Positions 32,464-40,514 of a DNA stretch of 64,000 bases are shown in pieces. Location: the NCBI GenBank assembly GCA_910585955.1, contig CAJUGC010000003.1, positions 124,001 through 188,000 on the forward strand, written 5' to 3'. Below the pieces are notes generated by a model, which did no database searches, was not told the DNA's origin, and worked only from the letters and a program-made list of their open reading frames with translations. The stretch is from an uncultured Christensenella sp. Its GTDB lineage: Bacteria; Bacillota; Clostridia; Christensenellales; Pumilibacteraceae. Numbering within the stretch: position 1 is the stretch's first letter; every line of letters begins with the position of its first letter. The position numbers were made by a program, and so were the translations under genes.

Positions 32464-32636
32464 ATCGATGAATGATTCCTCCGTTGGATTTTGCGCGCCC
32501 GCCTATACTCAAAGTGCACGTTTCACGCCATACACTGCGGACATTCCCGCCCAAGCCGCTTTTCATTCCGCAGAAACGGGGCTAACCTTTCCTTGCGGCA
32601 AACCGAAAAACGCCTTAAAAGGCGATATGCTGTATT
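32464..32636 (-). promoter_or_regulatory. Structured leader of the rplM-rpsI operon
   Basis: The transcript before rplM contains an early CGCC-TTTTAA-GGCG hairpin and a larger stem CTGCGGA...TCCGCAG, then the ribosome site. Autoregulatory L13 leaders are known in Bacillota. Whether this one has the same fold needs a covariance check. Confidence 0.45.
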
Positions 32637-32665
32637 ATTATATCGGGTTTTTCTTCATAAGTCAA
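32637..32665 (-). promoter_or_regulatory. Promoter of rplM-rpsI
   Basis: Minus-strand TTGACT, 17 bases, TATAAT. Between it and the next gene (32,666-32,774) only a terminator is seen. Confidence 0.8.
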
Positions 32666-32680
32666 GCGTTTTGCGCAAAA

Positions 32681-32715
32681 GAGAAAAAGAAAAACGGTTC
32701 TCCGAAGAAAACCGC
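32681..32715 (-). terminator. Terminator after the lipoprotein gene
   Basis: Minus-strand CGGTTTTC-ttcg-GAGAACCG followed by TTTTTCTTTTTC. Confidence 0.75.
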
Positions 32716-32774
32716 TTGCCTTTTATCACTATTATTATTTACTTGAACTTTTATAGGATCCGTTTTTACGAAAA

Positions 32775-34406
32775 TTATTCGGCGGAGCTTTCGCTCTCGG
32801 TTTCCTCTTCGTCCTCGTCGTCTTCGGGCTTTTCGTCATTCTCGGCGCGCTTTCCGACAAACATTGCCTTACTGCCTTCGATCCCCTCTCCGGGAAGTTT
32901 ATTGAACACGGGATATCCGCTCGCCCAATCGTCGATTATACCGAAGTACATGACGTAACCTGCGACGACGTCTACGGGAAGTCCGTTCGTAATACCCGCG
33001 CGGTCGCTTACCTCTTGAGAAGTTGCGTTCTCCTCGAAGATGTTGACGCGCTGAATGAAGTTCGTGCTGTTGCGGAAGTAAGCGTATCCGTCGATCACGG
33101 TCTCTACCGTAGCGGACGAAGAGTAGACGGTCTTGCTCGAGCCGTCGCTTCCGAACAGATACATTACGGAACCCGTCGACGCAAGCACATATACGACGTC
33201 GGTGTTGGGGTCTATGTCTGCGCTCGGACGGAACGCATAAGTATAAGTATAGGACGAAAGATTGCCGACATTGAGCGCCGTGCCCTTTATATTCGTACGT
33301 TTCTTATCCGCAGGCAGGCTTTCCTCATATGCCTTATAAGTCGGACTGTTTGGCTCGCTCTTATCCTTTCCCGACTCGCCGAGGAAACTGTCGTGAAGGT
33401 TCGTGAAGTTAATCACGGTATTTCCGTTCTCGGTCGTGCGGTAGAAGACCACCCCGTCGCGAACCGCTTCCAAAGAAGAAGTCTGACCGTTGTTCAAAAA
33501 TACGGTGCGTTCGCTTCCGTCCGGACGCATATACTCGAGTACAGTGCCGCCGCGCTGACCGTCCTCGTCGGTCGCCGCGCGAGTAAAGAACACGAAGTCC
33601 TCCACGGATACGGACGAATTGTCGTCGGCATAATAATCGCTCTTTGTGGGAAGGATCGCCGCCGTTACGTTCTCGGCTATCTGAAGCGTTTCGACTACTT
33701 TCTTATCGTTTACTACGACGCTTTTGAGAGTCGTGCCGTCCAAAAGAACAAGATAGACCTTGTCCCCTTGTTTATAGAAAGCATAAGGCGAGGTCGCCGT
33801 ATCGCTTTCGGACGTATAAAGCTTTTGCGTAAGCTTGCCGTCGAGCGAAGTGCGGAGATAGTCTGTCTTTTTATACTGATATTCGCCCGCCTTGTTGCGC
33901 ACGTTGTTGGGCGTTGCGTAATAGACGTAATTGTCGTAGATGAATATGCCGCCGCTCGAGTAGCCGCTCGTACCGATGATCTTAGGCGCGATAAGCTGGA
34001 CGTTTGCGACGTCTATGGCGTTGTCGTCGTAATCGACACCCGCAGAAGTCTTGAACTCGATGTACTCGTTTGAAATATCCGATACCGAACCCTTTATGAC
34101 AAACTCCGAGCCGTCCTTATCGCCGCAAAGCTCCGCACGGTACAGCGCTCCTTTTACGACCTCGCCCCAGATATTGTTCTTTCCCTCGGTATCCTCGTAA
34201 GAAGCCGAACCGTTTATAAAGTAAATGTAGTTGCCGTACTGCACCGCGTTGCCGCCGTTCGAGTGTACCGCATAAGACGTATCCTGCACGCCTTCTACTT
34301 TTACCGAGCCTCCGTAGGAGTTGTCGCCGCAACCGGCAAACGCAAATACGCTCAATGCGAGCGTAAGCGCGAGAATTATAGATATTATAATGTTTTTCTT
34401 CTTCAT
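32775..34406 (-). CDS. Surface lipoprotein, DUF5050-like beta-propeller
   Basis: 543 residues. A lipoprotein signal peptide (KKKNIIISIILALTLALSVF) ends at the lipobox AFAGC. The mature part is made of repeated blade-like segments (YGNYIYFINGS, YDNYVYYATPN, IDGYAYFRNS), as in DUF5050-type propellers, and ends in an acidic, probably disordered tail. It is extracellular, membrane-tethered, and likely a ligand-binding or sensing protein. It is preceded by TTGACA-18-TATACT at 34,438-34,467. Confidence 0.8.
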   Translation of the reverse strand: MKKKNIIISIILALTLALSVFAFAGCGDNSYGGSVKVEGVQDTSYAVHSNGGNAVQYGNYIYFINGSASYEDTEGKNNIWGEVVKGALYRAELCGDKDGSEFVIKGSVSDISNEYIEFKTSAGVDYDDNAIDVANVQLIAPKIIGTSGYSSGGIFIYDNYVYYATPNNVRNKAGEYQYKKTDYLRTSLDGKLTQKLYTSESDTATSPYAFYKQGDKVYLVLLDGTTLKSVVVNDKKVVETLQIAENVTAAILPTKSDYYADDNSSVSVEDFVFFTRAATDEDGQRGGTVLEYMRPDGSERTVFLNNGQTSSLEAVRDGVVFYRTTENGNTVINFTNLHDSFLGESGKDKSEPNSPTYKAYEESLPADKKRTNIKGTALNVGNLSSYTYTYAFRPSADIDPNTDVVYVLASTGSVMYLFGSDGSSKTVYSSSATVETVIDGYAYFRNSTNFIQRVNIFEENATSQEVSDRAGITNGLPVDVVAGYVMYFGIIDDWASGYPVFNKLPGEGIEGSKAMFVGKRAENDEKPEDDEDEEETESESSAE

Positions 34407-34437
34407 CTTTTACTCCGATTTACAAACTGCAACAGTT

Positions 34438-34467
34438 AGTATACTATAAAACCGGTGCGTCTGTCAA
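34438..34467 (-). promoter_or_regulatory. Promoter of the propeller lipoprotein gene
   Basis: Minus-strand TTGACA, 18 bases, TATACT, 32 bases before the start codon. Confidence 0.7.
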
Positions 34468-34521
34468 ATACTTTTGTCACTTATAAGAATTATGTCCTCT
34501 TTGCACTCCGTTAAACAAGCT

Positions 34522-36816
34522 TTACGGCTTCGCTTTGAGCGTAATCTTGGCAGAAAGCAGTCCCTCGCCCGTAGCCTTGACGACTATCTTGCCCTCGCCC
34601 GTAGCCTTGATCGCCATAAGCGCTTTGCCCTCGTATACGGGAATGGTCTTTACCGACGCGGGAAGGGTAAGATACGGATCGGCGTTTCCCATCGCAAACA
34701 GTTCGCCGTCGCCCGAAACGGAGACTTCCACGCTCCTCTGCGCGCGCGGAACTTTGCGTCCCTCTTTGTCCGTCACCGCAACTTCGACGAACTTCATATT
34801 GCTTTCAGAAAGAACAATATTCTTGCTGTCGCACTCGAGCCTCAAAGCTTTGGGCGACGACACGCTTTCTATAGAGGTCCGACAGAACTCGCTTCCCTTA
34901 CGGAAAGACACGGCTTCGAGTTTTCCCGGATAATAATTTATGCGGAAAGTCGCAACATACTTGTTTATCTTGCCCGCAAGTTTTCTTCCCACGAGTTTAC
35001 CGTCGAGATAAAGCGCGACAACGTCGCCGCCCGTATAAACTTTTACCGTAACGGGTCTGCCGAGATGTCTCGGCCAATACCAACTCGCTTTCGGCGCGCC
35101 CTCGTCGTTCTCGACGTCGGGGTCTACGACGACTATAGCCGACTTATTTTTTCTTCCCATGCAAATCTCGCGGTAAAAACTGCGGCTCTTTCTCGAAAGC
35201 GTAAGATCGATGTCCGCGTCGCTTGTGCAACGTCCTCCGCAGTAACCGTCGCTTTCCTCTCCGCCGCCGAGGCTGTCTATCGCAGGGCATACAAACTCGC
35301 CGAGCACACCGCTGCGCTTGCATTCGCCGATAGCGTCGAACGCCTTATCGGGACGGGACGCTATACCCAAAATCTTATTTGCGGAAAGAGGCGCGTCGCT
35401 CAAATAACGCTGGTACAGAAAAGCGTAACCGCTGACGTCGCCGACGGCAAACCAATCCGCCGTGAGGTCGCGGAACATACTCTTTTCTCGCGAAAGGGAC
35501 AACATTCCGCCCTCGCTCTTTTCGGCGGAATTTATCCTTTCGGACCTAACGCCGAGCCTTAACATTTCCTCTCTCGTCGGTGCTGTTTCCTTTGCGGACG
35601 CTACGATAAAACGCGAATCGTCCAAATTTTCGATTAGCTCCGCTATCTCTTTTCCGAGACGCGCGCCCTTACCCCTGCCGTAACTTTCGGGAGGACAGTC
35701 GCCCAAACCGTAGCCGATTACGCAAGGGTGCTTGCGAAGAGTCTTTACGCTCGATTCGACTATACGTCTGAAATCGCGCTCAAACCAAAGATGTCCGTCG
35801 CCCGCCGATTTCGGCTGCTCGAGCGCGTCGAAAATATCGACGATACACATAAGCCCCGTTCTGTCGAGTGCGGTCAGCGCACTCTCTGCGGGAACGCCGA
35901 TATATCTCACGACATTGAAACCGCTGTCCTTGAGAACCCGAGCTTTACGCATTTCGGCGGAAAGCGGAGAACTGCAACCTATTATACCGTTGTCATGAGA
36001 AACAACAGCGCCGTTCAAGAAAGTCGGAATCTTTCCGAAAACAAAACCGTCGTCGTTGATTTCGCATTTTCTTATTCCGAGCGGCGCGCTCGCAAAATCA
36101 AGTTCGGAATCATCGCTCGTAAGCGTAAGAGTCAAATTATACAGATAGGCGTCCGAAATGCTCCACTCGAAGCGACGCATCATCTTAAGCGGCAACGTAA
36201 CGCGTTTTTTGGAATGCGCTCGTATTTTGAATTTGCGGACGCGCCTGCCCACTCTGCGCATTTTCGCGTTTAGGGTCTGAGCCGAAAGCGCAAACGAACG
36301 GGCTTTATCGCCGTCGTTCGTAATGTCGGCATGAACCGTAAGTTGCGCTCGGCTGTCGTCGGCGTCGGTCGTAACAAAAACACCGTCGGGGTCGATATAC
36401 AGCGAATCGCTCGCCCAAAGGAGACGCACTCCGCCGCCGAGCCCGAGACCCGTATAATCAGCCGAGCGATCGAACGAAAGAAAGGACAGCGTAACCTTTT
36501 GCGTCGTGCCCGCATATTCGGACACATCGACGAGGTACTTGGACGGATCGGTGATCGTCGCCACACAGTCCGCGCCTATATACACGTCTAAAACCGCCCT
36601 TGCTCCCTCTATTTCGAGCCACGCTTTAAACGCGTGCGGAAAATCCACGACGCGCTCGGCGACAAGTTTTTCGCTGCGGTAAAAGCCGTTCGAACTCCCC
36701 CCGACAGAGTAATCTCTCTGTCGGAACACGAGTTCGTCGTGAGGAAAATCCAAACGCTTTTCCTCGCCGTCGCCGCCTTTTACTTTCCAATTGTCGTTTA
36801 TCTGTAGAAAGTTCAT
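34522..36816 (-). CDS. GH2-like glycoside hydrolase, predicted catalytically dead
   Basis: 764 residues with the GH2 order: sugar-binding jelly roll, Ig-like domain, TIM barrel (about 270-530), a DUF4982-like domain (SWYWPRHLGRPVTVKVYTGG) and a final Ig-like domain (VSGDGELFAMGNADPYL). Active enzymes have Asn-Glu at the acid/base site. Here VIGYGLGDCPPES gives Asp373-Cys374. The nucleophile box, normally GSE(T/S), reads LGIASRP (Ala486-Ser487). There is no signal peptide. A binding or regulatory role may have replaced catalysis. Confidence 0.82.
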   Translation of the reverse strand: MNFLQINDNWKVKGGDGEEKRLDFPHDELVFRQRDYSVGGSSNGFYRSEKLVAERVVDFPHAFKAWLEIEGARAVLDVYIGADCVATITDPSKYLVDVSEYAGTTQKVTLSFLSFDRSADYTGLGLGGGVRLLWASDSLYIDPDGVFVTTDADDSRAQLTVHADITNDGDKARSFALSAQTLNAKMRRVGRRVRKFKIRAHSKKRVTLPLKMMRRFEWSISDAYLYNLTLTLTSDDSELDFASAPLGIRKCEINDDGFVFGKIPTFLNGAVVSHDNGIIGCSSPLSAEMRKARVLKDSGFNVVRYIGVPAESALTALDRTGLMCIVDIFDALEQPKSAGDGHLWFERDFRRIVESSVKTLRKHPCVIGYGLGDCPPESYGRGKGARLGKEIAELIENLDDSRFIVASAKETAPTREEMLRLGVRSERINSAEKSEGGMLSLSREKSMFRDLTADWFAVGDVSGYAFLYQRYLSDAPLSANKILGIASRPDKAFDAIGECKRSGVLGEFVCPAIDSLGGGEESDGYCGGRCTSDADIDLTLSRKSRSFYREICMGRKNKSAIVVVDPDVENDEGAPKASWYWPRHLGRPVTVKVYTGGDVVALYLDGKLVGRKLAGKINKYVATFRINYYPGKLEAVSFRKGSEFCRTSIESVSSPKALRLECDSKNIVLSESNMKFVEVAVTDKEGRKVPRAQRSVEVSVSGDGELFAMGNADPYLTLPASVKTIPVYEGKALMAIKATGEGKIVVKATGEGLLSAKITLKAKP

Positions 36817-36949
36817 CTCTCGTCCTTAAACATAAAATAATCTCTCGTAACATTATAGCAATTTTATGAACCAAAAGCAAGCATATTGCCGCTATATTTT
36901 AAATACGCGGCTGTAAGGCGGACAAAAAACCTCCTTTTGCGCACGATTC

Positions 36950-36987
36950 GAAAAAAGCGTCCGCGATATGTTCGCACACGCTTTTTA
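36950..36987 (-). terminator. Rho-independent terminator
   Basis: Minus-strand AAAAAGCGTGTGCG...CGCGGACGC hairpin followed by TTTTTT, after the gene ending at 37000. The rest of 36,817-36,999 shows nothing else clear. Confidence 0.75.
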
Positions 36988-36999
36988 CGTTTCGTGATT

Positions 37000-38319
37000 T
37001 TATTCGCCGTCGATACTGTCTCCCGTTACGGCATCCTGATATATGAGCCAATATCCGTCTTTGGTAGGCTCTTTTTCGTCGAGCGGAAGCCACTGACAGT
37101 ATCCGTCAAGCTCCTCGGGCGGCTGCGGCGTATATCGCGAAGGCACGGCGTAACAGATATAATCCGGTTTGCCTATAAGCCCCACGCAATAGTACTTGTC
37201 GGAATCCTCAATGCTTATGCGCACGAATTTTGAAGCGGGCAACAGTTTTTCTATCGATTCCTCTCGCGGATTGTCCTCGATGAGAGCGTCGAGCTTTTGC
37301 TTGTTGCGCTCGTAAAAATTCAATTTAGGCGCGGCAGACTCCTTCAATGCGCGCTCGCTTGCGGCAACGTCGGTCTTGGGCGCGACGGGAATATCCTCGT
37401 CCCCTGCGTCTTTTGTAAGTCTGCGCACGGCGTCCGCGGGCTTTGACGCCTCTTTGACGGCAGACTGCGGTTCAAAGCCGCCGGAGCCGCGTCTCAAAAT
37501 TTCGTCGCGATAACCGTATAAAAACTTGGCGTACCGCGTAGGAGCGGCGCTCACCGCGGCGGCTGTTTCTCCAAGTGCGGCGCCGTGACTGTCCGCCGAC
37601 TCTTCCGCTGTTTTGCCCGATTCGTCCAAAGCTTCGGGGAATTGCCCGACGACGTTTGATTCTTCACATTCCGACGCTTTCTCGGATTTATCGAGCGAGC
37701 ATTTTTCCGCGCCGAGCAGCGGCAAACTCATACTTTCGTCCTCGTCGAGCTCGAACCGCGAAGACAACAGACCGCCGCCGAGTTCGGCAAGGCGCGCCTG
37801 TTCCTTATCTATGGTCTTTCTCGTCGAATAGATATTGGAGTAATAATTGACCTTTGCTATCGCTCCGTCGTCATAGTCGCCGTTCACGGGAAAAAGGCTC
37901 AGGATTTTTTCCTCACCCGCCTTTTCGCCCGCACTTTCCTGCGTGCCGATATCCAATGTCTTCTGCGATTCAAAGCCATTTATCTTTCCTCTTACCATAT
38001 CGCATAAGTTGCTCTGCCACATTCTCTTTTCGCCGTCAGTTCCGTACAGCTCGACGTCCAGCCCTTTCGCACCCGCCGTAACCACGGCGACGTGCGCAGG
38101 CATGAGCGCAGCCCCGCCGAGGTCGTACTTCCCGCCTGCCGTCATGGGAAAAACGAGCACAGCGTCCGATATGAAAACAAAATACCTGTGCCCGCGACTG
38201 TAATCGAGACCGCCTGCCGACACCTGCGCAAACGAACCGTAAGCGTTGCGCTCGGCAACGACCGCCCCCTTCGCTCCGTTTCGTCCCGTCATAATAAACA
38301 ACTTTTTCACAAACTTCAT
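37000..38319 (-). CDS. Unknown protein with conserved C-terminal GYCQWLPLD domain
   Basis: 439 residues from the ATG at 38319. An N-terminal part (VKKLFIMTGRNGAKGAVVAE) is followed by a long low-complexity Glu/Ser/Ala-rich linker. A compact C-terminal domain holds YYCVGLIGKPDYICYAVPSR and LDGYCQWLPLDEKEPTKDGY. I recall this end domain in uncultured Clostridia proteins without assigned function. There is no signal peptide or membrane segment. Confidence 0.7.
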   Translation of the reverse strand: MKFVKKLFIMTGRNGAKGAVVAERNAYGSFAQVSAGGLDYSRGHRYFVFISDAVLVFPMTAGGKYDLGGAALMPAHVAVVTAGAKGLDVELYGTDGEKRMWQSNLCDMVRGKINGFESQKTLDIGTQESAGEKAGEEKILSLFPVNGDYDDGAIAKVNYYSNIYSTRKTIDKEQARLAELGGGLLSSRFELDEDESMSLPLLGAEKCSLDKSEKASECEESNVVGQFPEALDESGKTAEESADSHGAALGETAAAVSAAPTRYAKFLYGYRDEILRRGSGGFEPQSAVKEASKPADAVRRLTKDAGDEDIPVAPKTDVAASERALKESAAPKLNFYERNKQKLDALIEDNPREESIEKLLPASKFVRISIEDSDKYYCVGLIGKPDYICYAVPSRYTPQPPEELDGYCQWLPLDEKEPTKDGYWLIYQDAVTGDSIDGE

Positions 38320-38463
38320 AGCTTTGCCTCTCAAACGTCGAATCTATCGGCGGCTTTTACGTTTAAAGTCCCCGCAATAGAATTATACAGATATTTATAT
38401 GTCGTAATTGCGCAAAAATTGACACCGCCGCGATTTTTAAGAGGAATGTTCGACTTTTTGAAG

Positions 38464-38499
38464 CAAAAAGAAACCGCGGCACGAAGATCCGCGGTTTCT
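38464..38499 (-). terminator. Rho-independent terminator of cvpA
   Basis: Minus-strand GAAACCGCGG-atcttcgtg-CCGCGGTTTC followed by TTTTT. Confidence 0.85.
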
Positions 38500-38528
38500 C
38501 TGTTTTAATAAATTTACGATAAAAGAAT

Positions 38529-39788
38529 TTAAGTCGCGTCGTCCACCGCGTAGGTATACGCTTCGTCGAGACGGTCGAGATCGGGCTCGACTTCGAGTCC
38601 GCCGAAGTCTACTTTTCCGAAGACGGCAACGCAATCGGGATCCGACATAATACTTTTGATATTCGCGAAATCTATATAAATCTCATTCTCGATTATCAAA
38701 AGCTGTTCTTGATCGTCTGTGGAATGATAGCGGGCGAGATCGTTCGTCAAGATAAAAAGCGCCTTGTAGAGATTGCCCGCATTTTCTCCGCCTTTTACAA
38801 GCGCGGCTACGTTTTCGATACTTTGCTTTTCTATCTCCGCACCGTTCTTTATATTTGCGGACGCGGTTTCAAAGGTGTTCTTGAGACCGTTTACCCAGGG
38901 ATCGAACATCGCGTCCTCTCCGAAAAGAGCGTTTCCGAAAAGTCCGCCCTTGTCTACGAGCGCGTTATCCGCAAAGTTCGTTACGTCTTCCGCAGATGTG
39001 TCTTCGCCCGCGGGATCGTCGGGTTCTTCTTCGCGAAGTCCCGTCATTCTCAAAAGCTTGTTGTAATAGTTCTCGTTCGACGTAATCTTACCCGAAAGCG
39101 CGTAGACCTGCGTCGCTATGGGACGCGCGAGCACGCTCTGATCTATATCCGCGGTTATCTGTCCCATGAAATTGAACGGCGTCATAAAGCCGACTATCAG
39201 TAAGAGTACGCAACTGAAAAGTACGCCGCGTGCCGCTCCGAGCAGGAAACCTCCGAGGCGCTCGAGCGCGCCCTTCTTCTTGTCGGGGTTGATGAGCGAC
39301 TTCAAGAACAACACGAGAAGGGTCATTATTATTCTTATTACTATAAAGAGCGCTACGCCGACCATAACTTCGAAAAGTCCGCCCGCCATTGCAAGAGCTA
39401 TGCCCTCGCCGACCGAAAGCGCAGACGCCGATATGGTCGTGTTCGTCAGCACGCCTATAAACGGCGACACGATCGCCGCGACTACGCCGTCTCCGAGCGC
39501 CGTTCTTATCTGAGCCTCGGTAGCCGAACTTTCGAGAGCCAACAGTTCTTCGGGCAACATTCCCTTGAAGAACCCGAATAAACTGAATCCCTCCGAACCT
39601 GCCACAAAGTTGCCGAGCGCCGGAACGTCCAACAGAGCCTCCGCCACAACGCGCGCTATGAGCATCGAGACGAGTATGGATACAAACCATCCGCAAAACG
39701 TGACGAGAGATTTGAAAAATCCCTTCCATAGTCCGATGAGCGCCATAAGCACAACAAGCACTATAATTACTATATCCGCTATTGACAT
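38529..39788 (-). CDS. CvpA family membrane protein
   Basis: 419 residues. It begins IVIIVLVVLMALIGLWKGFF, the CvpA first helix with its polar turn, and has three more hydrophobic segments up to residue about 215 (LGGFLLGAARGVLFSCVLLL), followed by a 200-residue soluble extension. CvpA proteins are inner-membrane proteins linked to secretion and envelope functions. The extension makes this longer than the usual 160-220 residues. Confidence 0.85.
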   Translation of the reverse strand: MSIADIVIIVLVVLMALIGLWKGFFKSLVTFCGWFVSILVSMLIARVVAEALLDVPALGNFVAGSEGFSLFGFFKGMLPEELLALESSATEAQIRTALGDGVVAAIVSPFIGVLTNTTISASALSVGEGIALAMAGGLFEVMVGVALFIVIRIIMTLLVLFLKSLINPDKKKGALERLGGFLLGAARGVLFSCVLLLIVGFMTPFNFMGQITADIDQSVLARPIATQVYALSGKITSNENYYNKLLRMTGLREEEPDDPAGEDTSAEDVTNFADNALVDKGGLFGNALFGEDAMFDPWVNGLKNTFETASANIKNGAEIEKQSIENVAALVKGGENAGNLYKALFILTNDLARYHSTDDQEQLLIIENEIYIDFANIKSIMSDPDCVAVFGKVDFGGLEVEPDLDRLDEAYTYAVDDAT

Positions 39789-39853
39789 TACCTTTTGAAT
39801 CCTCCGTTCTTTTTAACGTATACTATTGTTGCCACGCGGTCATAATTTAAACC

Positions 39854-40405
39854 ATGTTTAAAGTATTTCTTGATGATTATGACTGTGCAGAGCGCATAAG
39901 AACCGAACTTAAATCTCTTTTGTTCACTCCTCCCGTCTTTCTTTGCATAGGCTCGGACAGAGTGACCGGCGACAGCCTCGGACCTATTATAGGCGAACTG
40001 CTCGAAACGGCGGCTCCCGTTTACGGCAATCTCGTTTGCCCCGTGACTGCGCTGAACCTCGTTACGGTAGCGCGCAAGGTGCGCGTCAACCACCCCGATC
40101 GCCAGATTATCGCCGTAGACAGCGCCGTAGGCACTCACGCCGACATAGGCAGCATACGCGTATTTGCAGGCGGCTTGCGGGCGGGCGAAGCCATGGGCAA
40201 GAACCTTCCCGAAGTGGGCGACGTATCCATAACCGCAACCGTTTGCGCAAAGTCCGCAAAAGCTCTTTCGTCCGTGCGGCTCGGACTTGTATACCGTCTC
40301 GCGCGGGTCATCGCAATGGCTTTGAAAGACGTATGCAAAGATAAAAACGCGGGATATGCAAAGCACGCACACCGTTTTATTTCGGATATAACGAGCCCGC
40401 TCTGA
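39854..40405 (+). CDS. yyaC: YyaC/DUF1256 family sporulation protein
   Basis: 183 residues. It has LCIGSDRVTGDSLGPIIGEL, VTALNLVTVARKV, IAVDSAVGTHADIGSIRVFA and MGKNLPEVGDVSITATV, all matching YyaC (DUF1256), related to the germination protease Gpr fold and restricted to spore-forming Bacillota. It reads divergently from cvpA. Its presence suggests that the host belongs to, or descends from, an endospore-forming lineage. Confidence 0.9.
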   Translation: MFKVFLDDYDCAERIRTELKSLLFTPPVFLCIGSDRVTGDSLGPIIGELLETAAPVYGNLVCPVTALNLVTVARKVRVNHPDRQIIAVDSAVGTHADIGSIRVFAGGLRAGEAMGKNLPEVGDVSITATVCAKSAKALSSVRLGLVYRLARVIAMALKDVCKDKNAGYAKHAHRFISDITSPL

Positions 40406-40463
40406 CAATACCATTTTAACAGCGCAAAGTGAAAGTTTTATTACACGAACATTAGAAACAGAT

Positions 40464-40507
40464 TAAAAAATGCGGCAAGCCCCAAACTCTTCGCCGCATT
40501 GTTTTTT
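40464..40507. terminator. Bidirectional terminator between yyaC and ABC genes
   Basis: AATGCGGC...GCCGCATT with A-runs on the left and T-runs on the right, serving the convergent genes. Confidence 0.8.
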
Positions 40508-40514
40508 CGCGCCT

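Noticed and set aside
33015..35562. Long plus-strand frames (352 and 362 codons) opposite the lipoprotein and GH2 genes
   Set aside because: Arg/His-rich shadows without start signals. The minus-strand genes have signal peptide or domain evidence.
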